NCBI RefSeq assembly: GCF_963576615.1
Contig: NC_088716.1
Location: 59,846,228-59,910,227 of the forward strand
Source: Watersipora subatra
Taxonomy: Eukaryota; Bryozoa; Gymnolaemata; Cheilostomatida; Watersiporidae
Length of the DNA stretch: 64,000 bases
Direction: 5' to 3'
Shown here: positions 37,201-49,872 of the stretch, in pieces
How the letters are laid out: each line of letters begins with the position of its first letter
How positions within the stretch are numbered: position 1 is the stretch's first letter
The notes under the pieces: model-generated
The model's database searches: none
Told to the model about the DNA's origin: nothing
Seen by the model: only the letters and a program-made list of their open reading frames with translations
Program-made: the position numbers and the translations under genes

Positions 37201-39412
37201 CAGTTCCTAAGATGACCAAAGTTCTTCTTAACAATGTTAATTTTATGTCCGAGTTTTTTGCGAGCTCAGTCTGTGTATGTCCTTTTGGAGTCCCACCATT
37301 TTTCTAATCCTTCCAATGTTTGATAGAATTCACTGTGCCAGGTTGCCTGTTTCTATACCCAACCAGTGCAAATGGTGCTAACAGCCTCCGCTAATCATGG
37401 CCTGCTAGGTTAGTTATATGTTGTAGTAGATGAGACAACTATGCTGTAAATGTTTGTGATTTTTAATAAAGGTTTTGTCTCTAAACTTGCGGTCTTGACA
37501 AAAGTCACAAGCTTGCATGCAGGCTGACTGACAAATAGTCTTCAAGCAGTAGACAGCCACAAATACACGTGATGGGGGTGGTAATACTTTGTTATGTTTT
37601 GGATACAGCTCCCTGGCTAAGCAGCAAACATATGTGAACTGTGTTACAAACATTTAATATATTTAGTTTACCGTACTGTTTGTGGAAACAGCTGGATTAT
37701 ACATTCAAATTAGGTTAATAGTGTGCGTAAGCGCTTTTTATGACATAGTAAAATATCTAAAAGAATTATTTTATATGATTTTTGAGTTTACTCAGTAGAA
37801 AAAGTTAAAAGTCCCAGTTGCTTTTGTTGCTAAGAATGCTTGCTGGGTTTCACCCTTACTTGCGTTACGTTACAGAGAGGTGGTGGGGCGCCATCTAGAG
37901 AGCCTGTGGTCTCAGAAGAGGAACAGAAGAAGATGATGGCTTACTACTACAAAAAACAGGAAGAAATGAAGGTGAGTGCATTACAATAAACTGCTATCTA
38001 ATGCAATGATAGTTAATGCATTACAACACTGTCATCTAATGTAACGTTAATTACTGCATTACAATACACTGTCATCTAATGTAACGGTGATTACTGCATT
38101 ACAATACACAACAATCTAATACAATGGTAGTTAGTGCAGTACAATACGCTGTCATCTAATACAATGGTAGTTAGTGCAGTACAATACACTGTCATCTAAT
38201 ACAATGGTAGTTAGTGCATTGCAATACACTGTCATTTAATACAATGGTAGTTAGTGCATTGCAATACACTGTCATCTAATACAATGGTAGTTAGTCCATT
38301 GCAATACACTGTCATTTAATACAATGGTAGTTAGTGCATTGCAATACACTGTCATCTAATACAATGTTAGTTTGTGCATTACAATACACTACCATTTAAT
38401 ACAATGATGGTTAGTGCATTACAATACACTGTCATATAATACAATGGTAGTTAGTCCATTGCAATACACTGTCATCTAATACAATGTTAGTTTGTGCATT
38501 ACAATACACTACTATTTAATACAATGATGGTTAGTGCATTACAATACACTGTCATATAATGCAATGGTAGTTAGTGCATTAGAATGCACTGTCATTTAAT
38601 ACAGTATTAATTAGTGCATTGCATTACACAGCCACCTAGTGCATTGCTAGTTATTGCATTACAATACACTGCCATCTAATACAAAGATAGTTAGTGCATT
38701 ACAATACACTGCTCACCATTCTTACTGCTAGTATCAATATGTTGCTAGGCACATTGCTAGACACGTAAGATGTTGCTGCATGTTGTTTACTGTTATTAAA
38801 ATTTGGAAGCACCTCCTTCGATTGTCACAAACTCATCTTCTCTAGCTCTAAACAGCTGGCTCTACTTCATGCTAATCGGAGCAGACTTTTAGAAGACCTT
38901 GAAAAGCAGTTTCAAAAGAGTAGATATTGCAAACCCTTTCGATGAAAAGAATTGCAAAACTGGCTAATTATACTTCTGATGACAGCGTGTCTCGTAGCCA
39001 TTAAAATTGTAAAAACAATTCATCTTTGAGTAACATCCCTACATGAGCACATACTGCTAATAGCATTTGCCCTGCAACTGAATTTTTAGATGTCCGTCTG
39101 TCTGACACCTTTCAAAATAACGGTAGCCTGTAAAGCTATAAATTTGTACGTAGCCGATCTTTCCCGTGTTCAAGAAGTTCCTACACGCTATTTACCACTC
39201 ATAGATTAAGCGATGCAGGACTGGGCTTAGCACCCTATGTAAATCAGTGTCATTGAGTGCCGTCTCTAGTTTCATTTACCAAGAGTTGTCTTTCCTTGTA
39301 GAAGCTGGACAAGGATGCCGAAGATGCATACCTTGATAGTGAGTGGGCTGATTCTGGAAATTTGAAAAGACAGTTTCAGGGTCTGACCAACATCAAAATG
39401 GGACCTCGATGA
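34272..39412 (+). CDS. CFAP298: Cilia- and flagella-associated protein 298 (kurly)
   Basis: Complete six-exon gene: 34272-34410, 34734-34901, 36138-36364, 36494-36625, 37876-37971 and 39302-39412. The joined product has 290 residues, equal to the human C21orf59/CFAP298 length. The protein is needed for dynein-arm assembly and motile cilia and for planar polarity of cilia. Characteristic text includes MVKIHVKKGDESQFL, VAFTYNGRLKVMRLCAEIE, GITLPPNMQGLNDEQIEDLK, IGRRNGQAPN, RGAVTIVYPMGLPPHDPIQ, EEDLSGTQA, YLGKNEKTKIISKIQ and GLTNIKMGPR at the C terminus. The third intron uses a GC donor (CAG then GCAAGG at 36365); the others are GT-AG. The last intron holds a 40-bp tandem array. Its presence implies an organism with motile cilia. 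Confidence 0.97.
34545..34695 (-). mobile_element. tRNA-derived SINE, short copy
   Basis: On the minus strand: TGTGGTTCGGTGGTTAGAGT (A-box part), GGTTTGAGTC (B-box part), then a body with TAGCGTTAGGAAGGGCATCC, a phrase common in invertebrate and fish SINE/LINE tails. CFAP298 intron 1. Confidence 0.6.
36830..37205 (-). mobile_element. SINE-like repeat, copy B
   Basis: Minus-strand copy of the same family, with an A box TGGCTGAATTG and a B box-like GGTCCGAGATC, followed by the family end TAGCTATAGCTGGACATACC. CFAP298 intron 4. Confidence 0.75.
37973..38710. repeat. 40-bp minisatellite starting at a splice donor, about 18 copies
   Basis: Unit with TTAGTGCATTACAATACACT and GTCATCTAATACAATGGTAG. 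The first unit begins GTGAGTGCATTACAATAAAC, i.e. the exon 5 donor of CFAP298 itself. Fills much of CFAP298 intron 5. Confidence 0.93.
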
Positions 39413-39540
39413 TATCTGATTATGTCTTGGAATGATACATCTACATCTCTGATTGAGCACTTTGCTCAGCGGAAATCATCACTAACTGGTTTACGCGAAC
39501 TTAACACTGTTCTGTGTACCATGGTAGCCAATTTGGGTTG

Positions 39541-40180
39541 GTCATCTTTTATCTACAGGAAATAGTTTGTCAGCCGCTTTCTGTCTTCAGCTGAGTATCA
39601 CGGTCTGTACTCCAACCAGTAGGAAAAAGTGCAGTGTCCGTAACACTGTATTTTATCCTATTTGTTATAAAACTAAAAAAACACCTATTCAATAATGCTG
39701 TGGGTGTCACAGCAGCGAAATAGTTCCAATTCTACAAAAAATGTATAGCTATTTAGGTATTCTATTGTTATTGGTTGAGCTGCCATATCTTTCTGCCTGC
39801 CGTCCAATCACATTTTAATAAAATGAAACATTTAAATTTGAATATGTAATTGCTCAGGATTCACTATTAGCCCTCATCTAGCTTTTCTTTTAGCCAATTT
39901 AATGTTTATTAGCTGAAATTCTCCTCAAATGTCTCCTCTCAAATGTGTATCTATATAATTATTATTATCACTAATTACCTTCATCATTACTATTGTTATA
40001 AACAATACAAACTCTACAATTATTCCGATATGCATCATTAATTTACATCATCAGACTCCTTGAGTCAACCTCAGATAAACTCAACCTGTCTCTTTGTGGC
40101 TACGCCTGCTACTATCCATTGTTCCTTTCTTTATTTCTATTGGTTGGCCAAAAGAAGGCCTGACTCGTGCCCGTCTCAAA
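39541..40180 (+). repeat. Inverted ~640-bp repeat, left copy
   Basis: Matches 47210-47860 in reverse orientation along its whole length, e.g. GAAATAGTTTGTCAG, the GAGTCAACCTCAGATAAACT part and GGCTACGCCTGCTACTATCC. Starts 129 bases after the CFAP298 stop. No terminal inverted repeats or coding content seen. Confidence 0.85.
39817..39822 (+). terminator. Candidate poly(A) signal of CFAP298
   Basis: AATAAA about 400 bases after the CFAP298 stop. It lies inside the repeat copy at 39541-40180 and is not conserved in the inverted copy near 47.6 kb. Confidence 0.35.
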
Positions 40181-40507
40181 GATCTGCATATCAGCTACTG
40201 ACTTTCTGGTTCGTTGTAGATGATCACTTGTGGATTCAATTTTCTTCATAACTTCCTATCAGATGTCACTGTAATGCACATTATATAATCCTTTACTAAA
40301 ACCTGCATGCTGTTATCCCTTTTCGAATATACATACTGGGAACCATATTCTACATATATCAGTTAGCAATTATTGGTTTGCTCCAGAGCAGGTGCAAAGT
40401 AGAAGTTCTATGAATTCTTTAAGAATTCCAGCAACACCAAGCTCTAAATTGGATGATGCACATCAGTATGTGGCGGGTATATTAGGGTTTCAATATATAT
40501 ACAGTAT

Positions 40508-40910
40508 ATACTAGCTGTACCACCCAACGTTGCCCGTGTAATAAAAAAGCTTAGACAGAAAATTTATTTGTGTTTAATATAAAACAACATTTACCATTCT
40601 AACCTTCAAACCACATATCATGAAAGAGAAGTGTTTTGTGTAGTTGAAATAAATTAAGAGAAAAATGAAAACAACTGTAAAGGTTTTAAAACTTTGTCAA
40701 ACAACTGTAACTTTCAAGCTATTAGTCTGGCACATTGTCAATATGAAAATTGCAGTAAGCTGCTAGGCTTCTAATGAGGGTACTCCATGACATTGCATCT
40801 GCATTATTGTCCAGCTGCAGTTATTCTAATAATAGCTATAGCCGGAATGCAGACAGACATACGACGCACGGACATACTTTAAGAAAGATGTATATAGATA
40901 CGTATATACT
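40508..40910 (+). mobile_element. SINE-like repeat, copy C, lacking the tRNA-like part
   Basis: Starts ACTAGCTGTACCACCCAACG and ends with AGCTATAGCCGG and ACTTTAAGAAAGATG as in the other copies. No clear A/B box segment is left in the middle. Confidence 0.6.
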
Positions 40911-43257
40911 TTTATTGGGCAGTCTGTCATCATTTTTATCGGAAAAATGTTTTGTGTATGGTGCCACCAAAAAAAATATATAGCTTCAGAGTCCAAAGAG
41001 ACTATCCTTTTAAAGCGAGTTCAATGTTTGCTTATCACGAGGGTAATTTTTAAATTAATTTATGCTTGACTGCAGAGCTAGTAAGAAAAGTGTGTTCATT
41101 CTGAGTTCTCTCAGTCCTGCCGGGGAGTCTATTTATGTTTGACAGCATTGCACCCTAATCCATTGACTTCTATAGAATGATGACTGTTTTGGCTGAAGTC
41201 AGCCACTCACCAAAACAAGTCTCAATCTAGCGATGCTGTAATCTATCTTATTGAGGCTGACCTCGACTCGTTTAGTCATGCTTGCGCTTAACCGCATTCA
41301 AGTTTCAGATAAAAAAAGAGTATTAGGGGTGGAATCTATTAGTTGGGTCATGACAGTTTAATGATTTACCAAGGTGTGATTCATAGTGGCAACCAGAAGG
41401 CATGTGACAGGTACAAGTATTTTTTACCATCAACCAGCCGATGAAACCAACATTTTATAAATACTGAAAGTTAGCTTACGTAAACATGAGCCTACATGTA
41501 TATACCAGTTGATCAGCCTCCTTTCTGTGGTCAAATCCCGCTTTAAAACTGGCTTCATTTCAACATGGTTTTTCATATACAAGATGTCTTGCCCTGTTAC
41601 CAGCATAAATAGGTCTACTACAGTATGCAAAACAACTGTAAGTTGATATAACACTTTACTAACATACTAGCAAAATGAGACTGATACGGTAGTATAGGGA
41701 CACTAAAAGGAATTAAATATGCATCTTTGTTCATTGTCCTAGAATGTGGTCTACTTTAAACTTGTCTTGCGCGTACTTGTTCATCAACATAACTGCTGAT
41801 TGTAAGTTGTCTCCTCCCAAGTTAAACAAAGCTGCAAAGCAAAAGAAACTACTTATTAGCTAATTATATGACAATAACTAAGTTATTATCATAATTTGCT
41901 CAAAGTGAATTTTTAAAAATTTTACTGTGGTTAATTTCATCCTTGAGAATTTCTCCTATGCGATTGCGTATTTAGTGCCTCGCGGCGAGGTAAAATTAAA
42001 ATCAGGAAGGGTTGGTATATCTGTCAAGATCTGTTTACTTGCGTGACAATTTTTATTTGTGCAAAGAAAATTTTCAAAGAAATTTGTAGTTTTACTCTCA
42101 AATTATAAACTTCTTTTGGTGGCGAAAACTGTAAAAAACAAATGTTAAAACATAGTTTTGTCTAACTTTTTTCCTGCTAAGATTTAAATATAAACACTGC
42201 TAGTGTTCAATAAAAGTTTGGCAACCAAACTTCAACCTTTCTACCTTTACTATGCAGATCTGTATTCTACAACTGTTGGAGGTATACACTTTACAATAAT
42301 CATACGTACCAGATGATACCAATGGACTTGCTTGATACCAGAACATTCCAAACAGCCTGTGTATAAACAACTCCAGCACTTCACGGCAATATGTTGGTGT
42401 AATAACCACTGTTGCAGATTATATAATTATATAATAATTGTAGAGACCATCAGATGATAATAAATTTTAATTTCTCAATTTTTATTCAAGCGATTGAATG
42501 ATCTAAATTATTAATAATTGTCATTACTTGTTCAAACTGAGTTTTTAAAGATGGTATAATACTAAAGGGCTAAAAATTATTTTTTAGAATATTTTACATG
42601 TTTCAGGTATTAAAAATAATATAATATAATATAGTAGATTATATAAGTACAGTCATTTCATAAACCTAACCCTTAAGTCAGTAAGATCTACCATTATTGG
42701 GGAAAATGATCGTAATTGAAATGCTACATTTTGCTTTTGACAGTCATTTAAACTTTGTTCATATTTTTACAAATGTATACTTTAATATACTCATGTACTC
42801 TCTCTAACATTGTTCTAGAAAGGCTTAAAAAACTACAGTTAAAGACTATTTGTTTTGCTTCTAATTACTCCAATAAACAAGACATAACACACTCTGTGAC
42901 ACTGTATGCTGAGTGCTTGCTCAGTCTGATGACAAGACCACCAGGTTATTATGCTCACCACTCACAGGAATCTCACCAGGACTAATGTCAGACATGATCT
43001 TTTAATTAAAGGAAGCTGATAACAAGATTAGCCAAGATGGAGGCTGGAAGAGACACACTTCTATTTATATAGTCCACAGTGCTGGCACCAGCCTAGTCAA
43101 TAACAATAGGAAAGAGGCTACTTTTGAACTCATGCGGGTATCGCTGGCCACCGAATTCTATGCATAATTGATCATCAGATACTAATGAGGGTGTGACAAG
43201 CACACTTTGAGTTTAACATCTTGATGACAACAGAGGGCGTGTGCTTGCATTTCTTGG
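40911..43257. other. Gap before the bHLH gene, nothing recognised
   Basis: AT-rich, with no exon or repeat that I can support. It would hold distal control regions of the bHLH gene. Confidence 0.45.
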
Positions 43258-43266
43258 TATTTAAAG
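43258..43266 (+). promoter_or_regulatory. TATA-like box of the bHLH gene
   Basis: TATTTAAAG lies about 80 bases before the bHLH start codon, a reasonable TATA-to-ATG spacing for a short 5' leader. Transcription start not shown. Confidence 0.3.
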
Positions 43267-43344
43267 AGTGCGCTGTGGGTACTAATCTTTATTTACAGAC
43301 ATTAACTGCGTAACTCTCTGCTATCTAAAAATCACATAAACGAT

Positions 43345-44515
43345 ATGGATAAAGAACAGAAAAGAGAGAAGTTGACCACAGCTCAAACTGGTATGTATAG
43401 CAACATATAATTTTTGTAAAAAAGATTTCAAAATCTTTGCAAAATTTAGCTCAGGTTCTTCTATAATACCACAACTTTTTAAAGCTCAAGTCAAGCAAGG
43501 CAGACTTGCATGACTGGGCATTGAAAAAATTGGTTCTTTAATGCCTTTTTGTCTATTCTAACCAATAGGAAATATAACTTTATATTTTGGTAAACTATAT
43601 TGATGAAAGGTTAAAAAGCATTGGCATACTTGAAGTTTTGAATAATATATATAATAATAATATATAATATTGTATAATAATGAATAATATACCATGAAGT
43701 AAAACACCTCAAAACACTCGCTTTGAATGAAGTTACAATGGATACAATAATTGGTTGATTGTATTATTGTTATTACTATTGTTTTAGAAAATGGTTGCAA
43801 ACCAAAAAGAGTAGTAGAGAAGCGTAACACGAGAGAGAGGACTAGAATAGGAGTCATAAATACAACTTACCAAACTTTGAGGCAGTTCTTTCCTCGCAAG
43901 AAGTGTGGTCGTCGAATGAGCAAGCTCGAGATACTTCAGAGAACGATAAATTACATAAAAGACCTGAAGAGCGCTTTGAATGACGAGTTACCAACTTCTC
44001 CCAGTAAGCTAGCAAACACAGCGCTGCCAAAAAAGCCTCGAAACAGACGAGCCAGACCTACCGAAATATTTCCTAGACTATCGGAAAAAAACTTACCATC
44101 AGCGGCTCAAATACCTAATCGATTACCCCTCTCTATGACAGAAAACACTCCACCAACAACCAGCGGCATATCAAACCAAGGAAATTTTGAGCAAATGCCA
44201 TATTGGCAAAATGAGCTACACATGTCTCAAGGAGACAACTCCGAGAATACTAGGAGTTGTCAGTACGCCCTTCCTATGAATGAAGCAAACACTTGTTTGT
44301 ATTACAATCAGCATAACCCTTTGCCACATTCCTCTCCTGTAAACTCACAGTGCAGTTCGGCTTATGGTACGTCACCAATCACCGATAGTCCAGAGAACAG
44401 TCAGTGGCGTATTGATTTTAGCAAAAGCCCTGTCGAGGATGAGGGGGCATTTTACCCTCATAATAATTCGTATCAATATTCAAGCCATGATTGGTTTGTA
44501 GAAAGCAGCTACTAA
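43345..44515 (+). CDS. Achaete-scute-like bHLH transcription factor
   Basis: Two exons, 43345-43390 and 43788-44515, joined in phase 1 to give 257 residues ending in TAA. The bHLH domain spans about residues 23-79. The basic region is EKRNTRERTRIGVIN, with Glu32 and Arg33 where family proteins contact the E-box (CANNTG). Helix 1 is TTYQTLRQFFP, the loop RKKCGRR, and helix 2 MSKLEILQRTINYIKDL. The MSK-x-E-x-L start of helix 2 is typical of achaete-scute (ASCL) proteins, nuclear factors that act as heterodimers with E-proteins in neural or secretory fate choice. The basic region is divergent from ASCL1/2 (RNTRERTR against RNERERNR). The long C-terminal part is Ser/Asn/Pro-rich and ends SSHDWFVESSY; ASCL proteins often end in a short acidic-aromatic motif with WF. 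Orthology to ASCL1/2, ASCL3/4 or another group A factor is unresolved. The gene lies alone between inverted repeat copies. Confidence 0.85.
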
Positions 44516-45014
44516 TATCGTTTTTATAATTTTTGCATTTTTAGTCGATGGATTTGATAAACATATTTCCTTGAATATCCTTATTTAACCAACTTATTGC
44601 ATGAGCATGTATATTGGCAAGCTACAAATTATAGCAAATATATGCTATAAAATTTTGTTTTTCTTCTAAACATTTTTTTATATAGGCCAACCAAATGTGT
44701 AACTGAGATACTAGCAGAGAGATCGCTACAACGTAAGGTAACAAAATTGGCCTACCCTTTCATTACATGCGTTGGTGGAATATATTTTTTGCATAGTTGC
44801 ACAATATCCATCTTTATTCACAATCTTATGTGTTGCCGCAATACTAATATCTACAAATAATTAAAAGACGCAATTGTGTAAAAACCTAAATGATTTAATT
44901 ATTTAAGTTGAATAATAATTAAATAAAATATATTATTCTTTTATAGCCAGCATCACACTTCAAAAAACTTTTTCGGCTGATGAGTTGGATAAAAATTATG
45001 AACAGTTTTATGGA

Positions 45015-45020
45015 AATAAA
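45015..45020 (+). terminator. Poly(A) signal of the bHLH gene
   Basis: AATAAA 500 bases after the stop, followed directly by a T/GT-rich run (45023-45062) of the kind that serves as downstream cleavage element. Confidence 0.55.
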
Positions 45021-46095
45021 GATTGTCTTTTTTGGTATTTGTTTTGTCTGTTTGTCTGTTATTTAATTTTCTAATGTTCGAATAATATAAATTTTATTCA
45101 TCCAATTATGCAAAAAGTAGAGTACAATCGAACATCCAACAAACAATGAATAGGAACATTTGCTGCCGTATATACCTTGATATACAATGAGAGATGGCTA
45201 GTTAGGTTCAAATGTTTTAATTCAGGAAATATTTTACTGCTCCTTTGCTGATACAAATCCACTCACGGCGGTACGCCAATTTAATAGCATCTCTTGCAAC
45301 TGCTGCATATCAACAAACCTGCAAAAATAATTCCTCAACTCTAGTAGACGGCACAGAAATGAGTGTAAAGGATGATGACTGGACGGACTTGTAAAAATAG
45401 ACCTGCGCTGACAATCAAGAATGATCTTTTGTTGCCAAGATTCTGTCGCATTTAAACATATGCAGTAACAGCGCATAAAAATATTTCATGCCACGCTCAT
45501 CACCAGGTAGTTTGTCAAAGAATTTAAAAATGCTGCTGAACAAGTCAGCAGAGCATAATATTATTACTTAGGCACATAATTTTTTTCTTTTTTAAATGCA
45601 AAGCCGCACATTTAGCCATAATATTCAGCTTCTCTTTTTTGAAAAAAAATGAAAGGTTGTTGGTTAGTTTCTATTATTATTTATAGTATTTCATAACAAA
45701 ACAAATTAGCAGCGCATTTCCTGCGTAATAATCCATTTGTTTTACATTTTCCAACTTTAATTATTTTCTCTGCACAGTTCTTTTAAGATGTTGAACAAGT
45801 GCTAGTATGCACTTGGATTGTATAAAAAGCTTATATTAATATGACTGCTATAATTGTTACCACTGTTACTCGGTGCGCCGTGAGAGATCGGCAGTAGTAA
45901 GTAGCAAACAACTGTACAATTATTTCATAATATGGTAAGGTGGTTGATTGGTAGGAGAGATGAAGTACCAGTCTACTGAAACAAAAGCCATGAATTTGAA
46001 TTCGGTTAAAAGCAATTTTTGTCTAGCATTTATTCGTGACATTGAACGAACAGACAGGGATTTTATTGTAGTAAAGATTACAGATTGTTGATTCG

Positions 46096-46492
46096 TGAGT
46101 AGTACTAGTAGCAGTAGTAACAGTAGCAGTAGTAGCAGTAGTAGTAGCAGTAGTAGTAACAGTAGTAGTAACAGTAGTAGTAGTAGTAGTAGCAGTAGTA
46201 GTAACAGTAGTAGTAATAGTAGTAGCAGTACTAGTAGCAGTAGTAACAGTAGCAGTAGTAGTAACAGTAGTAGTAGTAGCAGTAGTAGTAGCAGTACTAG
46301 TAGCAGTAGTAACAGTAGTAGTAGTAGTAGCAGTAGTAGTAGCAGTAGTAACAGTAGCAGTAGTAGCAGTAGTAGTAACAGTAGTAGTAGTAGCAGTAGT
46401 AGTAGCAGTAGTAATAGTAGTAGCAGTAGAATTAGTAGTAGCAGTAGTAGCAGTAGTAGTAAAAGTAGCAGTGGTAGCAGTGGTAGTAGATA
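46096..46492. repeat. (AGT/AGC)n trinucleotide microsatellite
   Basis: About 400 bp of AGTAGTAGC-type triplets with a few AAC variants. The poly-serine frame is a by-product. Confidence 0.95.
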
Positions 46493-47209
46493 GTCAGCTA
46501 GTTGGTTTAATCAAATGGTGAATGGCGAAACTTAGAGAATGTTTACAATGCTAATGCACATTAGCATGCAAGAAGATAGCCATTACGGTTACACAGCTAT
46601 AAGAGTGAGCTGAAGTTTTTTTTTCAATTTTGTTTTTAATGTGTATTTATGAAACTTAATTTAATTTTGCCTTTTTGGTAAAGAGTAGCAAAGTCTCGGA
46701 AAATTCCAAAAGCTAACAGATGCTAATGCTAACCAAACACCATCCATCCTATAGCCCATGCAGTGTTGCTTTTTTATATTTTTTAAAAGCAAGATATATT
46801 TCAATACTGGTACTATATAATATAAATGGTCTTTTAGCATTTCATTAAAATGGTTTTAATAATTAACTAAATATCTATAACTGGTGGTTTACAAAGAGCA
46901 ACAGGATTCCCATAAAGCTTTTGAGAGGAAGATGCAAGAGCTAAAAGAACAACAAGTAACCATGAGCTGCCATATCTGTCCGTGAAGTCATTGCATCACA
47001 ATTACAATAATCTGCATAAATCACCATTGCAGATGGATTTATTGAGTCACAATGCATGTTTACAAAACAAAACCTCTTGAGTGAGCTACTGTTTATGCAA
47101 CCGCAGTGAGCGGGCGACTCACCATTACGCTGAGCACAAACAATCGCTGTTAATATATCACTATACATTTGCTACACCGCTGTACATCAAACAACAAGTC
47201 AAAATTATT

Positions 47210-47860
47210 CTGATACTGGCACGCGTCAGGCCTTGTTTTTGACAACCAATAAAAATAAAGAAAGGAACAATGGCTGGTAGCAGGCGTAGCCACAGAGAGA
47301 CAGGTTGAGTTTATCTGCGGTTGACTCAAAGAGCCTGATGATGTAAATTAATGATGCATATCAAAATAATTGTAGAGTTTGTATTGTTTATAACAATAGT
47401 AATGATGAAGGTAATTAGTGATAATAATAATTATATAGATAAGTTTTATTGAGTTCTATTAGGAGCAGATGAGGACACGTTTGAGGAGAATTTCAGCTAA
47501 TAAACATTAAAGTGGCAAGAGAAAAGCTAGATGAGGGCTAATAATGAATCCTGAGCAACTACATGTTCAAATTTAAATGTTTCATACTAATGCAATGCGA
47601 TTGGATGGTAGGCAGAAAGATATGGCAGCTCAACCAATAACAGTTGAATGCATAAATAGCTATACATATTTGTATATTAGGAACTATTTTGCTGTCGTGA
47701 CACCAACAGCATTATTGCATTAGTGTTTTTGTGTTTCGTAACCAATACTATAAAACACCGTGTTACGAACACTGTACTTTACCTCCTGGTTGGAGTATAG
47801 GCCGTGATACTAAGATAAAAACAGAAAGCAACTGACAAACTATTTTCTGCAGATAAATAT
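47210..47860 (-). repeat. Inverted ~640-bp repeat, right copy
   Basis: Reverse-oriented partner of 39541-40180. By eye about 80-85 percent identical with small indels. The two copies flank the bHLH gene. Confidence 0.85.
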
Positions 47861-49855
47861 CAGGTAGTAAACCTTTAACGGGGCTCACTAAAGCCTTTGC
47901 TCATTAATTTTGGATGGAAAAGTGTTAAGTTTTTGATAGCATACGGTATGTGTGTTTAAAGAATCTGACTGATAGACATGGTGCGGTAGTCCTTTATGAA
48001 TGTTCGTCATCAAATCATCCGTGACGGTTTTGTACTCTCACTACTTCCATTCTTCAAGTTTTGCTTAGAGAATTCGCTAAAACACGTCACGCCCTAACCT
48101 GAGAGATCATTTTCGATCTGCTAATGCTAATACCTAACTTATTAAAATTATCAGATAAATATATTTTACAATATGAAACAAATGAATGTATTTTAATAAA
48201 TGTATTACCAAGCCAAATTTGTTGAGATGATAATACAATAAATATATGCTTTAACACCAAAAGGCTATTTAAGGTTACTAGGTTTAGTTGGGAATTATTG
48301 CAGACAAACATGCATCAAGAGCTGCAAAAGAAACTCTAGAATTTTTTTAGAATGAGTAAGTTCAAAGAAATTTTAATGAAGATAAATCTAGTATTTGCAG
48401 CTATAATTACTAAAATTACTAATTAGTGCAAGAGATTTATTGAAACCATTGTTTGAGGGCATCTCAACAACTTCAGGCAGCCAGACCTTGCCATCCTTAA
48501 TGTAATGTAATTTGGTGAACATACTCAAATACTACCGCTGAAAGAGAGACAGAGTTTATTTTACTATTATTGACAAATATCAAATACTCTAAAAAATTAT
48601 TCTATAAAATATTGTTGAACAATATTTTATATATTGTTTTTGTACTTATTACTAATTAGTAATTACTACTCATGCTCTGGCAGCTACCCTGAACCAACCA
48701 TCTCTCTCGGTACTTGTCGAGTTTGTTTGCTATTCACTGCACAACTTTCTTATTTTTTATTTAAATAACATTAATTTAGATTATAAGCTTGTTGCACACT
48801 AATTTCTATATTTGTTTTGTGAAAAATATCATTGCCTTTATGTTGAGGAAAAACTGAACAGATGTCTTTTTCACCTAGTTCTATGCGAAGCAAAAAACTT
48901 GAGCAATGCCTGGAAAGCTTATAGAATCCAGCTGCTACAATTTTGAAACGCTAACAAGCTATGCTGACCGACCTCAGCTCTCACAGATATTGCTGAACAA
49001 GTTTAATAGAAAAACAATCATTGCCCAGGTTTCAGCCTTCATAGCAACATCAGTGAGTTGGGCAGCCTATTGTTTTTCATACTTTTAGAGTTTTTATAAG
49101 TTTTTATAAATAAATAAGAACAACCCTTAGAGGAATTGAAATATGAAGCACGTCTTGCGATCAACAAAGGAATTCACAAGCTGGTTTAACAGTAATGTAC
49201 TATTAACATCAGCTACCTGTTCAATCAACTGCCATGAAGAATGAGTGTTTAGCTATCATAGTTGATATATTGACAGATGAAAGGCTTTTAGGAAGACTTT
49301 GGAAAGGCTCTAGGAAGGCAAAAATATTGCTGTTAGAAGGAGACAGCATGCAGTGTAAACTTGTTCAAAAAAGAATGCATCTTGTGGACGGAATCTTAGA
49401 ATTTAAAAACAACTATAATAAGAAATATGAAGGACATAAAATAATCTCGAAAAGCTTCATAAAAAATCTAATCTACACAATATTTATTGAAAAACCTTTA
49501 CAAAAACCTTTATTAAAAAATCCTTTACAATTCTGATTGTTTGTTGTTTTCTTGGTAGACTCTAACATTTATGATGTCACATCCAACAATATATCTCTTG
49601 AAGTGGATCTACTTCCACAGATAATTTGCTTTGCTTCATCAGATCAGTAAATGATCAATCATCTAATACAACAGCTAAGATACGCCAAAACTAACAAATT
49701 ACTGGAGTTGTCTTTATATGGTGTGAGAAGACAACGGGAAAGAAACATGGCGTGTTTTGCAATAGAGAAACTAATGGTGTCTGACAATTGCATAGCAATA
49801 GAGACACACTGATATACATGTGAACAAAGGTACACTAAGATGCAATAGAGCGATT
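47861..49855. other. Gap after the bHLH region, nothing recognised
   Basis: Two short ORFs (48906-49088, 49234-49536, plus) have no family resemblance or clear exon borders. A hairpin-prone AT stretch lies near 48600-48635. Confidence 0.45.
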
Positions 49856-49861
49856 TTTATT
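49856..49861 (-). terminator. Poly(A) signal of the EF-hand/death-domain gene
   Basis: AATAAA on the minus strand begins 12 bases after the TAG stop at 49873-49875, implying a very short 3' UTR. Confidence 0.5.
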
Positions 49862-49872
49862 GACACACTCTA

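Noticed and set aside
45920-46030. Possible tRNA-derived SINE (GGTGGTTGATTGGTAGGAG... with a B-box-like TTTGAATTCGG)
   Set aside because: Only weak box similarity and no second copy seen in the window.
46095-46493. 132-codon poly-serine ORF
   Set aside because: Product of an (AGT/AGC)n microsatellite, with no flanking exon signals.
49234-49536. 100-codon plus-strand ORF beginning MKNECLAIIVDILTDER
   Set aside because: No family recognised, Lys/Leu-rich low-complexity end, and no exon border signals; could be chance in AT-rich DNA.
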